DNA of 64,000 bases. Source: Paenibacillus tyrphae. Its GTDB lineage: Bacteria; Bacillota; Bacilli; Paenibacillales; NBRC-103111. A program made the translations under genes and the position numbers. The notes beneath the pieces are model-generated. The model saw nothing but the letters and a program-made list of their open reading frames with translations. It was not told the origin of the DNA and searched no databases. The stretch spans positions 1 through 64,000 of the forward strand of contig NZ_BSDJ01000026.1 of assembly GCF_027925525.1 (NCBI RefSeq), written 5' to 3'. Below, one piece after another: positions 8,045-15,273 of this stretch (the first letter of the stretch is position 1; every line of letters starts with the position of its first letter).

Positions 8045-9064
8045 ATGGCTACGATAAAAGATGTTGCAAAATTGGCGGGCGTGTCCATCAGCACCATTTC
8101 GCGAGTGTTGAATGCGCCGGACAAAGTCACGAAGGATAAAAGGGAACGGGTTCTCCGCGCGATCGAACAATTGAAATACCACCCTAATGCTTTGGCAAGA
8201 GGTCTGATCCATAAGAAGACGAAAACATTGGGGATTTTAATTCCTGATATTTCCAATTATTACTACGCCGAAATGTTCCGTGGCATGGAGGATGCGGCAC
8301 AGGAATTCGGGCATAACATTATCATCTGCAACACCGATAAGGACAAGCAGCGGATGATCTCGGCGCTCCGGAGCATGAAGGAGAAGCAGATCGACGGCTT
8401 CGTGTTCACCAGCGAGCCGGTTTATCCCGATTATTACGACATCTTCAATCAGCTCGGCTTGCCGGTCGTGCTGGCTTCCACGCAAAGCCTGGAGTACGCC
8501 ATTCCTTCGGTCAAAATCGACGACGAGCAGGCCGGCTTCGATGCAGCGCAATATTTGATCGATTGCGGGCACCGGCGGATCGCCATGATTAGCGGGCCGC
8601 ACCTCGACCCGATCGCCGGAATGTCCCGTCTTCAAGGCTTCATGCGGGCGATGAGAACAAACGAGCTTGACTTCGATTCCGCCCGGTGCGTGGAATTCGG
8701 GAACTACCGCTATGACGACGGCTATGCGGCGATGGAGAGACTGTGGACCAAAAATCCGGAGCTGACCGCCGTGTTCGCGGCAAGTGACGAGATGGCGCTG
8801 GGGGCGATTTATTTCCTTTATCGAAGCGGAGTTCGGGTGCCCGATGAGGTGTCCATCCTCGGGATGGACAATACGAGAATCGCCTGCATGTCGCTGCCGC
8901 GGTTGACGACCGTCGCCCAGCCGATTTACGAGATCGGCTACAAGGCCGTGCGAACGCTTCAGGAAGTGCAGGACGGAGCAGGTCCGGCCACACTTAGAAC
9001 GTATCTTTCGCATCAAATCGTCGCCCGCGATACGGTAAAAAATGTAAAATGCGAAATTTTCTAA
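8045..9064 (+). CDS. LacI-family transcriptional repressor of the disaccharide phosphorylase operon
   Basis: A 339-aa LacI-family repressor. Residues 1-58 form the helix-turn-helix and hinge (TIKDVAKLAGVSISTISRVL, then YHPNALARGL), and residues about 60-330 are the periplasmic-binding-protein-like sugar-sensing core (TLGILIPDISNYYYAEM, FAASDEMALGAI, SILGMDNTRIA). It follows pgmB in the same direction after a 113-base gap that carries its own operator copy. I infer that it represses the phosphorylase gene through the TGAAAAGCTTTTCA sites and is released by the imported disaccharide or a glucose phosphate. The effector is unknown. Confidence 0.93.
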   Translation: MATIKDVAKLAGVSISTISRVLNAPDKVTKDKRERVLRAIEQLKYHPNALARGLIHKKTKTLGILIPDISNYYYAEMFRGMEDAAQEFGHNIIICNTDKDKQRMISALRSMKEKQIDGFVFTSEPVYPDYYDIFNQLGLPVVLASTQSLEYAIPSVKIDDEQAGFDAAQYLIDCGHRRIAMISGPHLDPIAGMSRLQGFMRAMRTNELDFDSARCVEFGNYRYDDGYAAMERLWTKNPELTAVFAASDEMALGAIYFLYRSGVRVPDEVSILGMDNTRIACMSLPRLTTVAQPIYEIGYKAVRTLQEVQDGAGPATLRTYLSHQIVARDTVKNVKCEIF

Positions 9065-9136
9065 AAAATTAATGTTGCATATTCGGACGGTTGTGTTTTA
9101 ATATCTTTTTATACAAGTGGATAAACGGGGCAACGG

Positions 9137-9188
9137 TGCCATGGCTGCAGAAGTGTGTAATTTCGCTTCTGCTCCAAGGCATTTTTTT
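9137..9188 (+). terminator. Terminator-like stem after the LacI gene, possible leader
   Basis: A two-part stem (TGCC.TGG / CCAAGGCA outer, GCAGAAG / CTTCTGC inner with a 12-base loop) followed by seven T residues. It ends the LacI transcript. It also lies 49 bases before the next gene, so a transcript starting near 9100 would have a terminator in its leader; I recognise no riboswitch class. Confidence 0.7.
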
Positions 9189-9236
9189 GTTTCCGGAACG
9201 ATTGTGATCAGAACCAGAAAGGGCGGGAGATAAAGT

Positions 9237-10592
9237 ATGAGGCTGGCCGAACCAAAGAGAACGGCAAGACCATCGGGAAGCGTCAAAACAACCAAAGCGG
9301 TCGTTTCGATATTAGCCGCCGCATTCGTAAGCTTGTCGGCAGGCTGCAGCCCATCGACCACAACGCAGCAGGAAGTCAAGACCCAAGTGGAACAACCTGC
9401 GCCATCCCCATCGCAACAACTGGCTCTTCTGCATTGGGCCCCGGCCAATCACAAAGCGATTCAAGCCTTAATCGACGACTTCGGCGTCCGCAGCAAAAGC
9501 TATAACAAGGATAAACGGCCTTACGCCGTCTTCGATTGGGACAACACCTCCGCATTCAACGATGTCGAGGAAACTTTGTTGACGTACCAGCTTACGAACT
9601 TGCAGTTTAAAATGACGCCGGAACAATTTGTAAGCGCAATCAAAAAGAATATCCCGAAGGATAATTTCAAGAAAGAATTCAATAATAAGGCTGGGAAGCC
9701 TGTCCAGATCGACCTCATCAGCGAAGATCTGGGGGCGGATTACAAGTATCTTTATGAAAACTACAAGGGGTTCAAGGGAACCAAATCTTTGGAGGAAATC
9801 AAAGCAACCCCGCAATATCAAGATTTTGTCGCCAAGGCCAGATATCTTTACGAAGCGATTGGGGGAACCTTCAGCCCGGATGTCAGCTATCCCTGGGTGA
9901 CGTATTTGTTCACCGGGATGACGGAGAAGGAAGTGCGTCAATTGGCGGGAGCCTCCATCGATTACAATCTGCAGGACGCCATCGGCGAAAAAACGCTGGC
10001 CAGTCCGGGTGAGCTGCCGGGTCAAGCGGGCGTAGTCGATGTGAAGATCAAAACCGGCTTGCGGGCGTTCGCGGAACAGCAAAATCTGTATAAAACGTTC
10101 ATGGACAACGGAATCGACGTCTATGTATGCTCCGCTTCCTTCATCGATGTGGTCAAAGAATTTGCGTCGAACCCGAAATACGGCTATTCCCTCCCGGAGG
10201 ATCACGTCCTGGCAATGGAGCTGGAACGGGATGCTGCTGGGGTCATTCAGCCGGAATATCGCAAAGGGTACGACCAGACGCAGGGCAAAGGAAAGACGAA
10301 GACGATCGAGCGTTTTCTGGTATCCAAATACGGGCACGGGCCGATCTTCGTGGCCGGAGATAGCGACGGAGATACGGCGATGCTGTCGGATTTTAAAGAC
10401 ATGAAGCTGGGATTGATCGTCAACCGCTTGAAGGGAGGGGAACTCGGAGAATTGTCGAAAACGGCGGCTAACGGCATAGGCACAGGAAACGCCAAATATT
10501 TGTTGCAGGGAAGGGACGATAATACAGGAACCTTCCGAAATACCGAAAAAAGCGTTAGTTTAGGATCGTCCGAAGAGAAATTGCTGAAATAG
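9237..10592 (+). CDS. Secreted HAD-family phosphatase lipoprotein (phosphorylcholine-phosphatase-like)
   Basis: A 451-aa exported lipoprotein: Lys/Arg-rich N-terminus, hydrophobic stretch (about 21-35) and lipobox LSAGC with C37 as the lipidated residue, then a Gln/Pro/Ser linker. The catalytic part has HAD motifs FDWDNTSAFND (about residues 99-109; first Asp the nucleophile), the CSASF motif II segment, and VAGDSDGDTAML as motif IV. This layout resembles secreted HAD phosphatases such as phosphorylcholine phosphatase. The following gene is an ethanolamine-type permease, so a plausible role is outside-surface dephosphorylation of phosphoethanolamine or phosphocholine with uptake of the freed amine. 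The substrate is inferred from context. GGGAGA precedes ATG 9237. Confidence 0.8.
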   Translation: MRLAEPKRTARPSGSVKTTKAVVSILAAAFVSLSAGCSPSTTTQQEVKTQVEQPAPSPSQQLALLHWAPANHKAIQALIDDFGVRSKSYNKDKRPYAVFDWDNTSAFNDVEETLLTYQLTNLQFKMTPEQFVSAIKKNIPKDNFKKEFNNKAGKPVQIDLISEDLGADYKYLYENYKGFKGTKSLEEIKATPQYQDFVAKARYLYEAIGGTFSPDVSYPWVTYLFTGMTEKEVRQLAGASIDYNLQDAIGEKTLASPGELPGQAGVVDVKIKTGLRAFAEQQNLYKTFMDNGIDVYVCSASFIDVVKEFASNPKYGYSLPEDHVLAMELERDAAGVIQPEYRKGYDQTQGKGKTKTIERFLVSKYGHGPIFVAGDSDGDTAMLSDFKDMKLGLIVNRLKGGELGELSKTAANGIGTGNAKYLLQGRDDNTGTFRNTEKSVSLGSSEEKLLK

Positions 10593-10626
10593 CCCTCATA
10601 GCCCACATGAAGGAGAGAACTGACGT

Positions 10627-11979
10627 ATGGAAAATCATGAATTGAAGAAGACGTTAAAGCCGATTCATCTTTGGGCAATTGCGGTCGGGATGGTCATCTC
10701 CGGTCAATATTTCGGGTGGAACTACGGGTTTGAGCAGGGCGGAATTATGGGCCTTGCGATCGCTTCGCTGCTCGTCATCGTATTTTTTACCTGTTTTATA
10801 TTCAGCTACTCCGAGCTGTCCACGTCCATTCCTAATGCCGGCGGGCCTTCGGCTTACGCGGCAAGGGCGATGGGGCCATTCGGTGGATTTATTGCCGGGA
10901 TCGCGTGTCTGTTGGAGTTTGTGTTCGCGCCGCCGGCCATTGCGGTTTCTACGGGGGCGTACGTGCATTTCCTGATTCCAGCAGTTGAGCCGGTCTACGT
11001 GACCATCGGCGTGTTCGTATTTTTTATTCTGATCAACTTGGTGGGCATGAAAGGCGCCGCGCTGATTGAGCTTGGCGCAACGATCGCTGCGTTGATCGGG
11101 CTTGCGATTTTTTACGCAGCGGGGCTGCCGCATGTGAAGATGGAGAATTTGGTGAACGCAAATTCGTTTATCGGGGGAAGCGGCGGCGTCATGGCGGCCA
11201 TCCCGTTTGCGATCTGGTTCTTCCTCGCGATCGAAGGCGGCGCGATGGCGGCTGAAGAAGTCAAGAATCCGAAGCGGGACATTCCGCGCGGCTTTATCTC
11301 CGGCATTTTAACGCTGACTGTAGCAACGCTGTTGACGCTGTTCGTGACAGCCGGTCTTGGAGGAGGGATCGGAAAACCGGCAGATTACCCGCTTCCTCAG
11401 GCGCTTGGAAGCGTTTACGGCGAAGGTAGCTGGCTTGCTATGAGCGTGGCGATTATCGGCTTGTTCGGCCTGATTGCCAGCCTGCACGGCATTATTATCG
11501 GCTATTCCCGGCAGACGTACGCGCTGGCCCGCGCCGGCTACTTCCCGCAGTTTCTGGCTAAGCTCAATTCCAAAAGCGTACCGGTATGGGGGCTCATCGT
11601 ACCGGGTGCGATCGGCGTGATTTGCGCCGGTTCCGCCGATTTTGCCAACGCCTTGATCCTGCTTGCGGTATTCGGCGCCGTCGTCATGTACTGTCTCAGC
11701 ATGATTTCCTTGTTCATTCTGCGCGTGAAGGAACCGAATATGGAGCGGCCTTTTAAAGTGGCTTTTCCCGTCATTCCGGCCATCGCGTTGATTCTGGGAT
11801 TGGTGTTCCTCTATTGCGTGATCCGCTACAGCCTCATGACGACCTCGCTTCCGCTGTTCGGCATGAATGTTCCGCTCTGGGGCGTCGTTGTCGTCATTTT
11901 CGCGGTAGCCGTGCTTTATTACCTGGTTCGCGTAAAGCCAGCCGACGCTCCCGCGGGGGAAAGCACCGTACTGGATTAG
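10627..11979 (+). CDS. Ethanolamine permease-like APC-superfamily transporter
   Basis: A 450-aa integral membrane protein with about twelve hydrophobic helices, of the amino acid-polyamine-organocation superfamily. The N-terminal stretch WAIAVGMVISGQYFGWNYGF and the conserved FLAIEGGAMAAEEVKNPKRD segment match the ethanolamine permease subgroup. It probably imports ethanolamine (or a related amine) with protons or in exchange. It lies 34 bases after the phosphatase lipoprotein gene, with GAAGGAGAG before the ATG, so both are likely co-transcribed. No eut lyase genes are nearby, so the amine may serve as a nitrogen source through enzymes elsewhere. It faces the convergent TetR gene. Confidence 0.85.
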   Translation: MENHELKKTLKPIHLWAIAVGMVISGQYFGWNYGFEQGGIMGLAIASLLVIVFFTCFIFSYSELSTSIPNAGGPSAYAARAMGPFGGFIAGIACLLEFVFAPPAIAVSTGAYVHFLIPAVEPVYVTIGVFVFFILINLVGMKGAALIELGATIAALIGLAIFYAAGLPHVKMENLVNANSFIGGSGGVMAAIPFAIWFFLAIEGGAMAAEEVKNPKRDIPRGFISGILTLTVATLLTLFVTAGLGGGIGKPADYPLPQALGSVYGEGSWLAMSVAIIGLFGLIASLHGIIIGYSRQTYALARAGYFPQFLAKLNSKSVPVWGLIVPGAIGVICAGSADFANALILLAVFGAVVMYCLSMISLFILRVKEPNMERPFKVAFPVIPAIALILGLVFLYCVIRYSLMTTSLPLFGMNVPLWGVVVVIFAVAVLYYLVRVKPADAPAGESTVLD

Positions 11980-12043
11980 AACTCGTGCAGCCGACGTTTT
12001 CGGCCGGGCGGCAGCGTCAACACAATGAGGCCGCCGCTTCGGT

Positions 12044-12625
12044 TCAATCATCGGAGCGTTTGCGCAGCATATGCCGAAGCAACTGCTTCAAGTCCTGGTC
12101 GCTTTGTTCCGTCTTCGGATAATCGAGCTCGTAGGAAAAAATCATTTTGACCAACATAAACGCGGTAAGCGGCAGCGGCACCTGGGCATAGTGCCCTTGC
12201 TGCTGCCCTTCCCGAATCAAGCTGCCGATCAATTGAACGGCGGCTTCTTCGGATTGGACGAAGCATTTTTCAATCTCCGCGAGCCGGAATTCTTTGTATT
12301 CCTCAAACAAGGTGGAAACGAAAGGGTCCTGATGCACCTCTGCGCTTAAATAGCCAAGAATGCTTCGTAGACGCACCAAAACATCGCTTTCTTGTTGAAG
12401 CTCGGCGAAAGCCTTCGACCGCATCTGGTTGACATGCCTTATGTAGCAATCCATCAGAATTTGGGTCTTATCCTCGTAATAGTAATAGATCGTTCCTTTG
12501 CCGATCCCCGCCTTCTCCGCAATCTTGCTCAACGTTGTACGCCGGACCCCCAAACCCAAGAACAGCTCGGTTGCCGCTTCGATGATTTTTTGTTTTTTAT
12601 CCGGTTGTTTCATTGACCCGCCCAT
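12044..12625 (-). CDS. TetR/AcrR-family regulator, divergent from asnB-like gene
   Basis: A 193-aa TetR-type repressor. The N-terminal DNA-binding domain is clear (KIIEAATELFLGLGVRRTTL and KAGIGKGTIYYYYEDKTQIL); residues 60-190 are the variable helical ligand-binding domain. The start may instead be the internal ATG at 12613 (MKQPDKK), because neither candidate has a strong ribosome site. The gene is divergent from the asparagine synthetase gene, and the 237-base gap between them carries repeated GGTCGAAWTT motifs that could be its operators. The ligand is unknown. Confidence 0.88.
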   Translation of the reverse strand: MGGSMKQPDKKQKIIEAATELFLGLGVRRTTLSKIAEKAGIGKGTIYYYYEDKTQILMDCYIRHVNQMRSKAFAELQQESDVLVRLRSILGYLSAEVHQDPFVSTLFEEYKEFRLAEIEKCFVQSEEAAVQLIGSLIREGQQQGHYAQVPLPLTAFMLVKMIFSYELDYPKTEQSDQDLKQLLRHMLRKRSDD

Positions 12626-12738
12626 GCCCCCATAATATATAATCTGCTATCTATTATTCATTAACCTAGTTAAATAGTCAATATTTGCCAAAATCGTTGG
12701 AATGTCCTATTATTGAATTATGACCAATGGATAAATTT

Positions 12739-12790
12739 GGTCGATTTTTTCACTCAAATTTCGACCGTTTTATGCATTTGGTCGAATTTA
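12739..12790. promoter_or_regulatory. Cluster of GGTCGAAWTT repeats in the divergent promoter region
   Basis: Three copies of one motif occur within 52 bp: GGTCGATTTT at 12739 (direct), AAATTTCGACC at 12756-12766 (inverted) and GGTCGAATTTA at 12780-12790 (direct). The surrounding DNA is AT-rich. The arrangement between the TetR gene and asnB makes these likely binding sites for that TetR protein or another regulator of the divergent pair. Confidence 0.5.
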
Positions 12791-12862
12791 AGGCGGTGTG
12801 ATGTCAACTATAGAGCCGAAAGGCGCAGCAAACTAAACGATGAGGAAGGAAGGTAGAACATT

Positions 12863-14695
12863 ATGTGCGGAATTGCAGGATGGGTGGATTGGTCCCAGGA
12901 CCTTTCCAACGAACGGGCGGTATTAACGGAGATGACGAGGTCCATTGCGCATCGCGGGCCGGATGCCGAAGGTTTCTGGTATTCGAAGCGGGCTGCTATC
13001 GGGCACCGTCGACTGATCGTCATCGATCCCGAAGGCGGGAAGCAGCCGATGCTTTATCGGGACGGCGAGCAGACCATTGCCTTGACTTACAACGGCGAGC
13101 TCTACAATTACCGGGAGCTGAGAAGGGAACTGGAAGGAAAAGGCCACCGGTTTGAAACGAATTCCGATACGGAGGTGCTTCTGCATTCGTATGTCGAGTG
13201 GAAGGAGGATTGCGTTAGGTATTTTAACGGCATTTATGCGTTTGGCATCTGGGATGAGCAGCGCGGTCAGTTGATGCTCGGCCGGGACCACCTTGGGGTA
13301 AAGCCGCTGTTTTTTGCCAGAAGAGGAAGCGCCATCATTTTCGGGTCGGAAATCAAGGTGCTGCTGGCCCATCCGTTGGTGGAACCCGTCGTCGACCGCG
13401 AAGGGCTGGCGGACCTTTTCGGCATGGGGGCGATGCGAACTCCCGGGCAAGGGGTGTTCAAGGACGTCGAGGAGGTCAAAGGAGGCCATTACGTGACGTT
13501 TTCGGCGGAAGGCAGCCGAAATATCCGCTACTGGAAGCTGGTAAGCCGCAAGCATACGGACGATACCGAGACCACGGTTCGGACGATCCGCTCACTTCTC
13601 GAAGATACGGTGAAGCGGCAGCTCATCGCGGATAAGCCGGTCGTCTGCATGCTGTCCGGCGGGCTCGATTCCAGCGGATTGACGGCGCTGGCGGGCCAAA
13701 ATTTCCGTGAACAAGGGAAGAAGCTCCACACGTATTCCATCGATTTTGCAAACAACGACCGCGACTTCGAAGAGGATTTTATGCGGCGCGACAAAGACGA
13801 GCCTTGGGTCAGGCGGGTATCCGAGCATGTCGGCACGGAGCATCATTCCGTCGTCTTTGGGCCGGAGAAGCTGATCGAGCATCTGCTTGAGCCGATGCGG
13901 GCCCGTGACCTTCCGAGCGTCGGCGAGATCGAAACGTCGCTTTATTTGCTGTTTACGGAAATGAAGAAGGATGCGACGGTAGCGCTGTCCGGCGAGTCCG
14001 CCGACGAGGTGTTTTCCGGGTATCCGTGGTTTTATCAAGAGCAGTTTTTGAATGCCGAGATCTTTCCGTGGCTGATCAATTTCGGCTATACCTCCGGCAT
14101 CCTGAAAACGGAGATTCGGGATATGCTTCAGCTCGAAGCGTATCGCAAGCGGCGTTTTCAAGAGGCTGTCGGCGAGATTCCGTTCCTCGAAGGGGAAGCG
14201 GAGCTTGAGCGGAAGCAGCGGCAGATGTCGTACCTGTTCATCATGCGGTTCCTGCCTTATATGTTGGACCGGAAAGACCGGGCCAGCATGATGACGGGCT
14301 TCGAAGTGCGCGTGCCGTTCTGCGATTACCGGCTCGTGGAATATTTGTGGAACGTGCCGTTCGAGCTGAAAAGCATCGATCATATCGAAAAAGGGATTTT
14401 GCGCCGTGCCTTCGAAGGCGTTCTTCCGGATGATGTCCGAAACCGCCGCAAGAGCGCTTACCCAAGCACGAAGGACAAAGCTTACCTCGACCTGATCAGC
14501 CGATGGATGCTTGACATTCTGGACGACCCGAACGCTCCGATTCATGCGCTGATCGATGTCGCGAAGGTGAGGCTTATTGCGGAAGGCAAGAGCACCGCAG
14601 AGAGCGGAACCGATGCCCGCGCGATTCTTGATTACCTGGTGCAGGTGAATTGCTGGCTCAAGGAATATGGTGTCAAGCTGGAGCTTGGGGCGTGA
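12863..14695 (+). CDS. asnB: Asparagine synthetase (glutamine-hydrolysing)
   Basis: A 610-aa class II asparagine synthetase. Mature Cys2 (start MCGIAGWVDW) is the glutaminase nucleophile; the Ntn-hydrolase domain spans about 2-215 with RGPDAEGF and NGELYNYRELR. The synthetase domain has the pyrophosphatase loop SGGLDSS (S265-S271) and the ALSGESADEVFSGYPWF segment. It converts aspartate, glutamine and ATP to asparagine. Length agrees with the Bacillus AsnB/AsnO group; the sequence cannot tell whether it is the main or a sporulation- or specialised-metabolism paralogue, so the symbol is generic. GAGGAAGGAAGG precedes the ATG. A 53-codon gene follows 87 bases downstream. Confidence 0.92.
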   Translation: MCGIAGWVDWSQDLSNERAVLTEMTRSIAHRGPDAEGFWYSKRAAIGHRRLIVIDPEGGKQPMLYRDGEQTIALTYNGELYNYRELRRELEGKGHRFETNSDTEVLLHSYVEWKEDCVRYFNGIYAFGIWDEQRGQLMLGRDHLGVKPLFFARRGSAIIFGSEIKVLLAHPLVEPVVDREGLADLFGMGAMRTPGQGVFKDVEEVKGGHYVTFSAEGSRNIRYWKLVSRKHTDDTETTVRTIRSLLEDTVKRQLIADKPVVCMLSGGLDSSGLTALAGQNFREQGKKLHTYSIDFANNDRDFEEDFMRRDKDEPWVRRVSEHVGTEHHSVVFGPEKLIEHLLEPMRARDLPSVGEIETSLYLLFTEMKKDATVALSGESADEVFSGYPWFYQEQFLNAEIFPWLINFGYTSGILKTEIRDMLQLEAYRKRRFQEAVGEIPFLEGEAELERKQRQMSYLFIMRFLPYMLDRKDRASMMTGFEVRVPFCDYRLVEYLWNVPFELKSIDHIEKGILRRAFEGVLPDDVRNRRKSAYPSTKDKAYLDLISRWMLDILDDPNAPIHALIDVAKVRLIAEGKSTAESGTDARAILDYLVQVNCWLKEYGVKLELGA

Positions 14696-14782
14696 AGTGA
14701 GGGAGTCTGTGCATAGTATTCCGTCCGCACTGGATATTCTATACATGTCGAAAACAAAACGACCGACAAGCGAGGGAATCCG

Positions 14783-14944
14783 ATGGCAGAATACAATGCC
14801 CCCAAGGAAGAAAAGCAGACGCAAGAAAGCAGCACGGAGTCATTTAGCGAAATGAACGAATTCGAGCACAACCGGAATCCGGTTGCCTCCGCGCAGAAGC
14901 AAATGGCATCGCAGGAAACGGCCGGCGTCCTAGAGCAGGAATAG
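14783..14944 (+). CDS. Small hydrophilic protein (53 aa)
   Basis: A short frame with GAGGG seven bases before ATG 14783 and a TAG at 14942. The product is very hydrophilic and rich in Glu, Gln, Ser, Asn and Ala (about 40 percent of residues), with no membrane segment, no cysteine and no tryptophan. Its composition resembles small disordered stress or spore-associated proteins but I recognise no family. The codon usage (GCC, CAG, GAA) looks like that of neighbouring genes. It is probably its own transcription unit or the tail of the asnB operon. Confidence 0.5.
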   Translation: MAEYNAPKEEKQTQESSTESFSEMNEFEHNRNPVASAQKQMASQETAGVLEQE

Positions 14945-15273
14945 CCCGGCTTCGGCGGCGGAACGGAGTGGCAGGCGTGCAGTCCGCGTTTCGGCGCAGG
15001 CTGCGCGTCAAGCTCCGGTCCTGCAATCCGGGCGTCCGGCCCGCTTTATTGAGATACTCGCCCCAAATTCTTTAAGCCTCGTCCATGTCCCTTCGCGTTG
15101 CCTCATTCCACGATCCCCCCCTTTCGATCGCAGTATCCTCCGTTTCATGATTTTCCCGTTGAGCCTTCAGGTACAGCCTTGGTCTAATATGACAATAGAT
15201 GTCATGTGCGGCACGTATACTTGATCTAGGAAGATACGGTACCCAAGACAGATGGAAACGAGGAGGATACACG
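14945..15273. other. Intergenic region before the UvrA-like gene
   Basis: The first 120 bases are GC-rich with several short self-complementary segments (for instance GGCGGCGGAACGG, GGCAGGCGTGC) but no convincing terminator. The last 100 bases hold the promoter region of the UvrA-like gene with a TATACT-like -10 element at 15216-15221 and the ATGACA..TGTCAT palindrome listed separately. No gene is seen. Confidence 0.4.
15189..15205. promoter_or_regulatory. Operator-like inverted repeat before the UvrA-like gene
   Basis: ATGACA-ATAGA-TGTCAT is a 6-bp perfect inverted repeat with a 5-base spacer, located just upstream of the likely -10 element of the UvrA-like gene. It has the size and symmetry of a TetR- or MarR-type operator. 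The regulator is not identified. Confidence 0.45.

Noticed and set aside
9090..9236. Possible riboswitch before the phosphatase lipoprotein gene
   Set aside because: The strong stem with T tract is fully explained as terminator of the LacI gene and I recognise no conserved aptamer sequence.
13592..14824. 410-codon minus-strand frame opposite asnB
   Set aside because: Shadow of the asparagine synthetase gene; no motif, and its start lies inside the small gene region without a ribosome site.
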